Below, piece after piece: positions 7,917 to 14,804 of a stretch of 21,098 bases of DNA. Below the pieces are notes generated by a model. The model was not told where the DNA came from, ran no database searches, and saw nothing but the letters and a program-made list of their open reading frames with translations. The DNA is from Ferroplasmaceae archaeon UBA567. Its GTDB lineage: Archaea; Thermoplasmatota; Thermoplasmata; Thermoplasmatales; Thermoplasmataceae. The stretch lies in the NCBI GenBank assembly GCA_002505185.1, contig DAUP01000026.1, forward strand, positions 7,710-28,807. Direction: 5' to 3'. The number at the start of each line of letters is the position of its first letter. Position 1 is the first letter of the stretch. A program made the position numbers and the translations under genes.

Positions 7917-9868
7917 AATCTCACCGCCCTTAATTCGTTATTTTCTCCACGGAATATTTTCCATTTTGGTGGAACAAATGTACTCGATCCATCCTCCTCA
8001 ATTACTGCAGGACCATTTATTTCCTTTTTTACTGGTAATGCATTCCGCTGGTAAACATCGACATTTTCCCATTTACCGTTGATATATACATTTCTTTTGT
8101 ATGGTTCAACTATTTTATTCCCCACATTCTGTATGTCAGGCTTAATCCTTTTTTTTATTGCAAAAACCCTTATGGTAAGTATCTCTACTGGCCTGTCCAG
8201 GGTAAAACCAAATGTCTTGCTGTGTGTTTCTGTAAAATCTCGTATAATATCATCCTTTTCTGGCTTATTCACAGGTATTGTGAGTTCAGAACCCTGCCCA
8301 ACGTACCTGCAGTCCGCGTATCTAACAAATTCAGGATCTTTTATTTGATATGCAAGCCTCTGCTCTAGCTCATTGAATCCGGCTTCAAGATTCTCTGGAT
8401 ATGACATCCTGGCCTCGTATTTTATATCAGCAAGCATCATGCCAAGAGCACTGAATACTCCGGGTTCAGGCGGTATTATAACATTTTTGATGCCCAGTTC
8501 ATCGGCAACGGGCATTGTAACCTGGGGACCAGCTCCACCAAAGCCAAATAGTGTGAATTCAACCGGATCCAAACCTCTTTCCACGGTCACAAGCCTTATA
8601 GCCCTTGCCATTTCAAGATTTGCCAGTTTTATGGCGGATTCAGCTACTTCATATGGGTCTCCAAGTTTTTCCAGAGCCTTCAATGCGAGATCTTTTCTCA
8701 TGATTTTATCTGATCCTGACATTTTATCATTTATAATGCCCATCACAAGATTTGAGTCCGTAAGGGTTGGCTCCTTTCCGCCATTATTGTATGCGACAGG
8801 CCCCGGTTCAGATCCGGCACTCATTGGCCCTATATTAAGTGCACCGGTTTTATCCTTCCATATAACTGTGCCACCACCTGATGATACCTCAGAAAGGTCT
8901 ATAAATGGGAATCTTACAGGGTATCCTGAGCCTTTTACTATCCTTCCGTGATGGGAGGAACCACCGACCTCGTATTCTGCTGTAATTTCAACATTATGGT
9001 TTATGACTGTACCAGCCTTTGATGTCGTGCCACCCATATCAAAGCTTATTACCTTATCAACACCCAGTATGGATGAAAATTCACTGGCCGCTATTACCCC
9101 GGCTGCAGGTCCTGATTCTATAATATTAACCGGTTTCTTTATGACCTCATCCACCGAAACAAGACCACCTGCATTTGACATCATATTTATTTCAGGAGAT
9201 CCAAATTTACTCAACACAGACTTTAATCTTTTCAGGTATCCTGAAACTACCGGCATAAGAACTGCATTTACAACGGTTGTTGAGGTTCTTTCGTACTCCC
9301 TTGGTTCAGGGGATACATCATATGAAATAGAAATATTGTCAAAATATTCAGAAAGATAATTCTTAATGTTCATTTCATTCTCCGGGTTCATGTATGAATG
9401 CAGAAAACATATTGCCAGTGATTTAACCCTGTTTTTTATCAGAGATTCCTTAATGGAATCCATCCCGGATGCTCCAGCTTTTGTTATGATGTGGCCATTT
9501 ACATCCGTGCGTTCATCTACCTCATAACGCAGTTTTGGAGGTATAAGAGTTTTTGGCCTGTGAAAATCAAGATTGTAAAGTTCTGGTCTGTTCTGTCGCC
9601 CTATTTCTATAACATCCTTGAAGCCTTTTGTGGTCAGAAGGGCTGTTTTTGGCAATTCAAGACCATACTGGCCAAGTAAAGAATTTGTTGCAATTGTTGT
9701 TGCATGGACAAATTCATCTATATTCTTATCAAGATATTTGCTTAATCCGTTCATGACAGCCTGTTCTGGATTTGCCGGTGTCGTTGGAACCTTGTAATAG
9801 TGAATTTCATCATCTATTATGATAATATCAGTGAATGTCCCCCCTATATCTATAGATACTGTAACCAT
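7913..9868 (-). CDS. hyuA: Hydantoinase/5-oxoprolinase alpha subunit (HyuA)
   Basis: 651-residue HyuA family subunit that binds ATP through an actin/hexokinase-like fold. Visible: D-I-G-G-T-F-T-D (7-14) as first phosphate loop, E-S-G-P-A-A-G (251-257), F-D-M-G-G-T-T-S-K-A-G (276-286) as second phosphate loop, then S-S-G-G-G-T and a C-terminal region shared by 5-oxoprolinase and N-methylhydantoinase. With hyuB it makes a complete two-gene enzyme. Thermoplasmatales grow on peptides, so salvage of cyclised glutamate (5-oxoproline) or related amides is plausible, but this is inference. Upstream lie a TATA-like box (about 9925-9931) and two copies of a 9-base repeat. Confidence 0.93.
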   Translation of the reverse strand: MVTVSIDIGGTFTDIIIIDDEIHYYKVPTTPANPEQAVMNGLSKYLDKNIDEFVHATTIATNSLLGQYGLELPKTALLTTKGFKDVIEIGRQNRPELYNLDFHRPKTLIPPKLRYEVDERTDVNGHIITKAGASGMDSIKESLIKNRVKSLAICFLHSYMNPENEMNIKNYLSEYFDNISISYDVSPEPREYERTSTTVVNAVLMPVVSGYLKRLKSVLSKFGSPEINMMSNAGGLVSVDEVIKKPVNIIESGPAAGVIAASEFSSILGVDKVISFDMGGTTSKAGTVINHNVEITAEYEVGGSSHHGRIVKGSGYPVRFPFIDLSEVSSGGGTVIWKDKTGALNIGPMSAGSEPGPVAYNNGGKEPTLTDSNLVMGIINDKMSGSDKIMRKDLALKALEKLGDPYEVAESAIKLANLEMARAIRLVTVERGLDPVEFTLFGFGGAGPQVTMPVADELGIKNVIIPPEPGVFSALGMMLADIKYEARMSYPENLEAGFNELEQRLAYQIKDPEFVRYADCRYVGQGSELTIPVNKPEKDDIIRDFTETHSKTFGFTLDRPVEILTIRVFAIKKRIKPDIQNVGNKIVEPYKRNVYINGKWENVDVYQRNALPVKKEINGPAVIEEDGSSTFVPPKWKIFRGENNELRAVRL

Positions 9869-10066
9869 GAAACTGGGATTGGCTTTTACGTTATTAATAT
9901 TTTCACGGAAACTTTAAATTTTTACTATATATTGATGGCTTTTACCATTTATTAACGCAAAGGTAGATTAGAGTTTTACATGACTTTTCGAAATTACAGC
10001 GATTCAAATTCATGTACACTATCACAATGAGGTCCATTGAATGGAATTTAGTTTAATGCGTTTGCC
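9869..10066. promoter_or_regulatory. Intergenic region upstream of hyuA
   Basis: 198 bases with no gene. On the minus strand a TATATAG box sits at about 9925-9931, and the 9-mer GGCTTTTAC (plus-strand reading) occurs twice, at 9881-9889 and 9937-9945, on either side of it. The left part is hyuA's upstream region; the right part follows the stop of the RDD-SpoIIM gene. Confidence 0.35.
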
Positions 10067-11089
10067 TTACCTTAACATATAAGATTCTATATTAGCGGCG
10101 ATAAATATGAGAAACATAGAAGTGGCAAAATAAAATACTCCCATAGGTATCTGTGCTTTTAAAATGCTTTGAAACTTTTTGTAGCTGATTCCTTTAATGT
10201 AATTCTCTAAAAAACTGGTTACAATTGTAACCACGCACATTGCAAATGCGATTCCTAAAACATATGCAAAGGTTTCCGGGAAAAATTGTGGAAGGACTTT
10301 ATCCGCAAAAGTGTACTTATTCCCAAGAAGTGCCATACCCATTATAGACCCCTCCAGTAGTGAGGAAGTGTATAATACAAAAATTGTAGGTATTAACAAA
10401 AAAAGCCCACCAATTTCCAATTGAAGATCATACGATGTGTTATTCCCAATTAGTATATTATTCAATTGGTTAAATGTGGGATTGTGATAGGGTGCTATCG
10501 AACCAGAGCCACCTGAAAAATATGTTTTACCAATCATTAAAGTTATGATAGATATAGTGAATAATGGGAGGTAATACAATATTGCTGATATAAGTATGTA
10601 ATCATATATATGCTTCTTTTTAGCATTATCAACATAAAATATATGGAATACCTGTTCAGTAAATTTTTGTGGCTTTTCTCTTTTCCTTAGCAAACCGAGA
10701 GAATCTACAATATTTGCAATTGGGAATGCTTTGATGGCGGTTCTCGTTAATATTTTGCTTATATAATTATTATTCGTTTTCAATAAAACTATTTTGCCAT
10801 GGACAAGCTTATTTCCCAATGAGAAATTTCCATATATTTCAAAAAAGAAATATACAAATGAAACAAGAACAAATATTATAGATGAAATCAGTAATTTATC
10901 GGCATATGATGTAGTAATTCCAGCAGTGCCATAGGAATAAACTTCCACTAAATCAAAAAGCTCAAACTGCTTATGTAAAGGATAAAGAATAAATGATGTT
11001 ATGCAAATTAATAGAGTTAGATCTATAATGTATGCAAATGTCCTTTGAAAGAAAGTTGCTACTTCAACTTGGGAATTTTTCTTCACCAT
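10067..11089 (-). CDS. RDD-SpoIIM (DUF95) fusion membrane protein, putative peptide export/immunity
   Basis: About 340 residues from the ATG at 11089; numbering below is from the longer frame starting at 11107. The N-terminal half looks like an RDD domain: Q-R-T-F-A-Y-I-I-D-L (21-30) carries the R...D pattern and S-L-G-N-K-L-V-H-G-K-I-V (96-107) matches the second RDD block. A linker (about 140-168) leads to a half resembling SpoIIM/DUF95: N-N near 216-223, G-G-L-F, L-L-E-G-S-I-M-G (250-257), then L-P-Q-F-F-P-E-T-F-A-Y-V-L-G (272-285), close to the L-P-H-G-x-x-E signature, and a last helix. About six to seven membrane segments in all. DUF95 proteins are regular parts of circular bacteriocin clusters, needed for production or self-protection. 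The GGAG site 8 bases before 11089 supports this start; it overlaps the protease gene by 26 bases. Confidence 0.7.
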   Translation of the reverse strand: MVKKNSQVEVATFFQRTFAYIIDLTLLICITSFILYPLHKQFELFDLVEVYSYGTAGITTSYADKLLISSIIFVLVSFVYFFFEIYGNFSLGNKLVHGKIVLLKTNNNYISKILTRTAIKAFPIANIVDSLGLLRKREKPQKFTEQVFHIFYVDNAKKKHIYDYILISAILYYLPLFTISIITLMIGKTYFSGGSGSIAPYHNPTFNQLNNILIGNNTSYDLQLEIGGLFLLIPTIFVLYTSSLLEGSIMGMALLGNKYTFADKVLPQFFPETFAYVLGIAFAMCVVTIVTSFLENYIKGISYKKFQSILKAQIPMGVFYFATSMFLIFIAANIESYMLR

Positions 11090-12068
11090 GCTTATAACTC
11101 CATTCATTGATTTTTTTTATTCTGACACTGGTAGATGGATGACCGAGAGTTAAAGAAAAAGTATACATGTACTTAGGACTAAACTTTAACGGGGTCTTAT
11201 TGAGGTTGTCTATCTTCACAAGAGCTGATTTAACAGCATCTGAGCCTACGACTTTACAGGCAAACAGATCGGCTTTAACTTCATCTTTCCGTTGTAATAA
11301 TGGAAATATCAATATGATAAAAATATAAAGGTAAGCGATTGAGATAGGAATCAGTATATAAAATCTTTTTTCAATCAATGCAAACAGGAAACCGTTAATA
11401 CCAATTACCAGTGCCAACCAGTCAATCAAAAAATGTTTTAAATTGTGTTTCATGACCAAATGCCCTATTTCATGTGCCACAACAGCTTCTAATTCTATCT
11501 GTGACAGATTTGAAAACAGATAACTTGTAATATAAATATAGTATTTGTCCGATTGGTATCCATTTGCTATTTTAACGCTGTTTGTATCTATTATTTTTAT
11601 GTGTGGTGTTATGTTGTAATCCTTAAAAACCTTAAGTATTGCCTGTATCTTTGGGTCTTCGTTATTTTCTATTGATGGAGTCTTATTATATTTTATATTT
11701 GAGATTGGTTGAAACAGTACCAGAAGTAGGAATATGACAAATGCAATATTTATGTATAATAAAGTCTCAATATACATATGAGTCATAATATAATATGCGG
11801 AAACGAACATAAAGAATAATATGAGCACGAATAGTGGCCCATAGATATTAAATTTTAGATATTCGGCAAATGTTGCCGATATACCCTTATCTTTCCTGTC
11901 AATAAGATATGTTAAAAAAACGAGAATAAACGCTACAAATTCTGAACCTATAAGAGTGAGTAACCATATTAACAGTATAAAATGATAAATAATAATTGAT
12001 GGTATAAATAAAAACATAGATATCGGATACAATGTACCGATTATTATGTGTTTTTGGAAATTATTCAT
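11064..12068 (-). CDS. Membrane M48 family (HtpX-like) zinc metalloprotease
   Basis: 334 residues. About four N-terminal membrane helices (roughly 8-55 and 75-120), then the zinc-protease domain with H-E-I-G-H at 199-203, two further hydrophobic segments (about 214-258) and the third zinc ligand E263 in R-K-D-E-V-K-A-D. The C-terminal H-P-S-T-S-V-R-I (310-317) is also typical of M48. All catalytic residues are intact. HtpX-type enzymes cut membrane proteins; here the gene starts 15 bases after a small membrane-anchored, Ala/Gly-rich precursor and overlaps the RDD-SpoIIM gene. The likeliest job is maturation of that precursor, by inference from context. General membrane quality control remains the alternative. 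ATG at 12068 has no strong ribosome-binding site. Confidence 0.9.
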   Translation of the reverse strand: MNNFQKHIIIGTLYPISMFLFIPSIIIYHFILLIWLLTLIGSEFVAFILVFLTYLIDRKDKGISATFAEYLKFNIYGPLFVLILFFMFVSAYYIMTHMYIETLLYINIAFVIFLLLVLFQPISNIKYNKTPSIENNEDPKIQAILKVFKDYNITPHIKIIDTNSVKIANGYQSDKYYIYITSYLFSNLSQIELEAVVAHEIGHLVMKHNLKHFLIDWLALVIGINGFLFALIEKRFYILIPISIAYLYIFIILIFPLLQRKDEVKADLFACKVVGSDAVKSALVKIDNLNKTPLKFSPKYMYTFSLTLGHPSTSVRIKKINEWSYKHGEEKFPS

Positions 12069-12083
12069 CTCATATCTATGTTA

Positions 12084-12557
12084 TTAATAAGCTGCTATCG
12101 CAGCGCCAATGGCCGCACCAACATATCCACTTGCCGCTAAAATTGTATCTGCAGTTGCTGCTGTAATCCATCCTGCAGCCCCTAATGCATCAGCGACAAT
12201 AGTTGCGATCGAGGGTTCCAGCCCCATAGTAACAGTTAACCAATTAAACCAGGTGGATGATGAAGGAAAATGACCATGCGTGAAGTAATAATATAAGAAA
12301 TTTCCATGTGACGTACCTGTATTAACTAGTGCTCCGGGAAGCATATGACTCGCGTCTTCAATAATAGGAACTCCGGCAATATTTAAGTATCCTGCTCCCG
12401 CTATCATACAGAAGAGTGATACCATCACAATAGCTTTTGCAACTCTCTTGTAGTGCTCCCTATTATCTTTTCGCATGGACCCAATTGCCATGTTTGAAGA
12501 TAACCCTGTTCTTTTATGGTAGAATACACTACTCTCAACTATGTTTATTTCAAACAT
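12084..12557 (-). CDS. Putative archaeocin precursor with circular-bacteriocin-like C-terminal core
   Basis: 157 residues, no family recognised with certainty. Residues 1-41 are hydrophilic and basic (K-D-N-R-E-H-Y-K-R), 42-62 form one membrane segment, 63-106 a linker with several His and aromatic residues, and about 107-157 an Ala/Gly/Ile-rich, Cys-free tail ending in A-A-I-A-A-Y. The tail's GLEPSIATIVADALGAAGWI can be laid without gaps on the N-terminal part of enterocin AS-48 (recalled from memory): seven of 21 positions starting at this G are identical, including the G-W-x-T. Circular bacteriocins end in W, Y or another hydrophobic residue, as here. First gene of the operon with the M48 protease and the RDD-SpoIIM protein. 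Met23 or Met28 could also be the start, but the TATA-like box 27 bases upstream favours 12557. Confidence 0.6.
   Translation of the reverse strand: MFEINIVESSVFYHKRTGLSSNMAIGSMRKDNREHYKRVAKAIVMVSLFCMIAGAGYLNIAGVPIIEDASHMLPGALVNTGTSHGNFLYYYFTHGHFPSSSTWFNWLTVTMGLEPSIATIVADALGAAGWITAATADTILAASGYVGAAIGAAIAAY
12087..12239 (-). other. Predicted mature peptide (core) region of the precursor
   Basis: Covers residues 107-157 (L107 to Y157, 51 residues) of the precursor. The boundary at L107 is a guess, from the hydrophobic first residue typical of circular bacteriocins and the point where resemblance to AS-48 begins. The only charged residues are E114, D123 and D137, so the net charge is about -3 at neutral pH. 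Confidence 0.35.
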
Positions 12558-12558
12558 A

Positions 12559-12588
12559 ATATATATATATATATAAATTATATTTAAA
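12559..12588 (-). promoter_or_regulatory. Promoter with AT-dinucleotide tract for the archaeocin operon
   Basis: An uninterrupted alternating A/T tract (12559-12575) abuts the start codon; further upstream on the minus strand is TTTAAATA (12581-12588), centred about 27 bases before the ATG. Either the TTTAAATA or TTTATATAT at the tract edge could bind TBP. No ribosome-binding site is visible. Confidence 0.5.
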
Positions 12589-12643
12589 CTTTTCTATATA
12601 GCCAAATTCTTTGTATGTCTTACTATATAATTTAAATTATTTG

Positions 12644-12760
12644 TTATACCCTGTAGTTGTAATATCCAGAAATAGTTTCATTAATAAATTTATTCCTACT
12701 TATTAGTCGAATTAATTTCAAAAAACGAGGCTTTCTCTGCTCTTTAATTATTAAATTCAT
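12644..12760 (-). CDS. Possible very small basic protein, doubtful
   Basis: An ATG-started frame of 38 codons reading MNLIIKEQRKPRFLKLIRLI and on to an end in Y-Y-N-Y-R-V. It is strongly basic. There is no clear ribosome-binding site and only weak AT-rich sequence upstream. It could be chance. It lies about 90 bases upstream of the archaeocin precursor on the same strand, where a small immunity or regulatory gene would not be surprising, but nothing in the sequence proves that. Confidence 0.2.
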   Translation of the reverse strand: MNLIIKEQRKPRFLKLIRLISRNKFINETISGYYNYRV

Positions 12761-12792
12761 TGAGAGTATAGAGTTTATATTTACACAAAATT

Positions 12793-12945
12793 ATGGACAC
12801 GGTCTCTATAGTATCAGCTATTTAAGCATCAGTATTTGCTGGCTATGCATCAATTATATTATTGACAACTATCAAAATTGCACCGACTATTTACACACGC
12901 CATACACGTTATTCCAATAGTAAGGCTCCAGAAAGCAAGTTTTAG
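12793..12945 (+). pseudogene. Possible decayed small membrane protein with in-frame stop
   Basis: Reading from the ATG at 12793 gives MDTVSIVSAI, then TAA, then ASVFAGYASIILLTTIKIAP and a basic tail to a TAG at 12943-12945. If the TAA (codon 11) were a sense codon such as TTA (Leu), the product would be a 50-residue protein with one membrane helix. A TTTATATT box lies upstream (12774-12781), a little too close to the ATG for a leaderless start. No family recognised. It may equally be a chance frame. Confidence 0.25.
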
Positions 12946-12997
12946 AATAGGAGACCAAATATTGCATATAAATAGTACCCAGCAAAAAATTGATTTT

Positions 12998-14056
12998 CTA
13001 TCTACTGGATAGACTATAGCTCATTCTGGCAAGGCGCTTTGATATTTCTGCATAGTTGCTGTTTCCGTTAAGTATTTCCTTATAAAATTTTATAGCTTCA
13101 TCATAATCGTTTATATTCACGGGCTTTGGAACGCCATCCTTCCCACCAAGGCAAAAAGAATATTTAACCGGGTCTGAAAAGGATGGTTTATTTCCATAAA
13201 CAATTTCAGCAAGATATGAAAGTGCCCTTATAGTTGATTTGGAAAGTCCGGGCATGTCCATTAATTCATCGAACTTGCCAGGATTATACTCGTAAAGTTC
13301 TTTCATTTTCTGCCAGTTAATTTTATAATTCATGTCAAGAACAGGTGCTGATTCCATAAAATTGTCAAGAGAACGTTGTTTGCTGTATTTTAGGGGATTA
13401 TCCTGTATTATATTTATTATTCCTTCCCTATTTTTTTCACTTTTTTTGGTTGAAAGGTCAAGTGCAATATTTTCTTCATAGCCAGAAATGCCATTCCGTT
13501 TATCATCATATAAAGAAATATCATTGTTTTTCCAGTGGTACCGTCTGGCAAGGCTTGAATTTTTGTTCATGCCCTGATTTATCACTGTATAATTCCCATG
13601 GTAATCCATAATTATAAATTGCATATAAAGATCAAAACCGTCCTGAAGAAGCTTTTCATCAACTCTGGCTATTGATTTTGCATCTTTTCTTATCCTATAG
13701 ATATATTTCTCCGGCATAGTTCCTTCCAGTTCAATTTTAGACATTTCCTGGCCTATATTACCCATATGCCTGCCTTTTCCACCCACTATACGTAAACTGT
13801 CTCCACTGTTTATATGGTCTTTCAACGCACTCAGGGTTGCAGTAGTTGTCCCACTGGAATTCCAGTCAAAGCCGATTGCAAGTGATAATGAATGAAACCA
13901 GAATGGATCGGCGATTTTTCCCAGGAAAAAGTTTTCGCTGTAATTTTGAACCATGAGGTCTGATATGATTCCACCAAGCTTCACCATTCTCCTGTAAAGG
14001 TATTCTGGAGGATGGCCATAATGCAACGGCATTATTGATGACCCATGATTTTTCAT
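12998..14056 (-). CDS. DUF763 family protein
   Basis: 352 residues matching the DUF763 family found in many archaea and some bacteria; its biochemical role is not known to me. Conserved blocks: P-L-H-Y-G-H-P-P near 10-17, R-R-M-V-K-L at 22-27, D-P-F-W-F-H at 50-55, F-D-W-N-S-S-G-T-T-T at 63-72, G-G-K-G at 92-95, and a C-terminal region with Y-x-P-G-K-F-D-E-L (about 265-273) and P-G-L-S-K-S-T. The last resembles a helix-hairpin-helix-like stretch, hinting at nucleic acid binding, which is inference. ATG at 14056 has a TATA box 24 bases upstream. Its upstream neighbour is an insertion-sequence fragment, so the border of the acquired island lies just before this gene. Confidence 0.88.
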   Translation of the reverse strand: MKNHGSSIMPLHYGHPPEYLYRRMVKLGGIISDLMVQNYSENFFLGKIADPFWFHSLSLAIGFDWNSSGTTTATLSALKDHINSGDSLRIVGGKGRHMGNIGQEMSKIELEGTMPEKYIYRIRKDAKSIARVDEKLLQDGFDLYMQFIIMDYHGNYTVINQGMNKNSSLARRYHWKNNDISLYDDKRNGISGYEENIALDLSTKKSEKNREGIINIIQDNPLKYSKQRSLDNFMESAPVLDMNYKINWQKMKELYEYNPGKFDELMDMPGLSKSTIRALSYLAEIVYGNKPSFSDPVKYSFCLGGKDGVPKPVNINDYDEAIKFYKEILNGNSNYAEISKRLARMSYSLSSR

Positions 14057-14075
14057 AATATGACATGAGAAGAAA

Positions 14076-14084
14076 AATATATAA
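14076..14084 (-). promoter_or_regulatory. TATA box for the DUF763 gene
   Basis: Minus-strand ATTATATAT, centred 24 bases before the ATG at 14056, in the short gap shared with the IS630 fragment; fits a leaderless transcript. Confidence 0.5.
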
Positions 14085-14104
14085 TTTTTCCTATATCATA
14101 GTTA

Positions 14105-14728
14105 TTGACAGAATTACGTATCCATATTAAATCAGTGAGTGAAGCAGACATAACAAAACGTATAAGAGAGGAGAGGAACGGGGTAAGAGTTATTACAAGA
14201 CTCATATTCATAAAGTTCCTTTACACTGGAATGGGTGTTATTGAAGCTTCAAAGAATGTTGGAGTTGCAAAAAGAGTTGGATACCAGTGGATCAAGAGAT
14301 GGAACGAATCCAGTTATGATGGCCTCACTCCAATATTTGCAGGCGGTAAACTTGGAAAACTTTCCATGGAACAGAAAGATGAGCTTAAGGCATTGCTGCA
14401 AGCCAAAGACCTGTGGTACCTGAAGGATATTGTTGATCTTATAACAACAAAGTTTAGTGTTGAATATTCAGAGAGACAGATAAGGAGGATACTGAAAAGT
14501 TTCAAGATGACCCATACAAAGCCATACCGGGTGTATTACAATAAACCGGATGATGCAGATAAAAAGCTAAAAAAACTCGATAATGTTAATCCTTCAGAAA
14601 GTATAATAGGTTTTTTTGATGAGGCTACTCCACAGACTTCATCCAATACAGTAAGAATGTGGTCATTTGGAAAACCTACCATAAGAAAGAATACCACTAA
14701 GTTCAGGGCTAACACCTTTCGGTTTTAG
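14105..14728 (+). pseudogene. Truncated IS630-family transposase
   Basis: The 207-codon frame starts with a TTG and shows a two-part helix-turn-helix N-terminus: I-E-A-S-K-N-V-G-V-A-K-R-V-G-Y-Q-W at 46-62, and R-Q-I-R-R-I-L-K at 124-131. It then reaches the first catalytic aspartate of the DDE domain in F-F-D-E-A (D172). It stops after A-N-T-F-R-F, where related IS630 transposases go on for well over 100 residues to the second Asp and the Glu. The 3' part is therefore lost and the element should be dead. No clear terminal inverted repeats were found at the visible ends. It marks one edge of the restriction-modification island. Confidence 0.85.
14105..14728 (+). mobile_element. Remnant of an IS630-type insertion sequence
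   Basis: Extent equals the surviving transposase frame; the true ends cannot be placed because inverted repeats are not obvious and the right end seems deleted. Confidence 0.6.
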
Positions 14729-14804
14729 AGTATAGTATTATGGTTAAAATCATTATACAAGGATGTGAGTTCTTTCACTATAAAAACAGTCAATATAGAT
14801 TCGT

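Larger units (their letters stand above)
12558..12997. other. Gene-poor AT-rich spacer between archaeocin operon and DUF763 gene
   Basis: 440 bases without a convincing gene. Apart from the archaeocin promoter at its left end, I see only two short frames, one on each strand (12644-12760 minus and 12793-12945 plus, the latter broken by a stop). No tRNA-like cloverleaf or CRISPR repeat is evident. Confidence 0.5.

Noticed and set aside
8373..8951. Long plus-strand open frame (192 codons) opposite hyuA
   Set aside because: It is a shadow of the highly conserved hyuA gene; its translation is Ser/Pro/Thr-rich with no domain.
11090..11107. Upstream ATG of the RDD-SpoIIM gene
   Set aside because: It has no ribosome-binding site, whereas the ATG at 11089 has GGAG at 8 bases.
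12084..12557. Precursor as a type IV pilin or archaellin
   Set aside because: There is no class III signal motif before the hydrophobic segment, and the membrane segment sits after about 40 residues, not at the N-terminus.
12084..12557. Precursor as a lantibiotic or sactipeptide
   Set aside because: The tail has no cysteine, and no lanthionine synthetase or radical-SAM gene is nearby.
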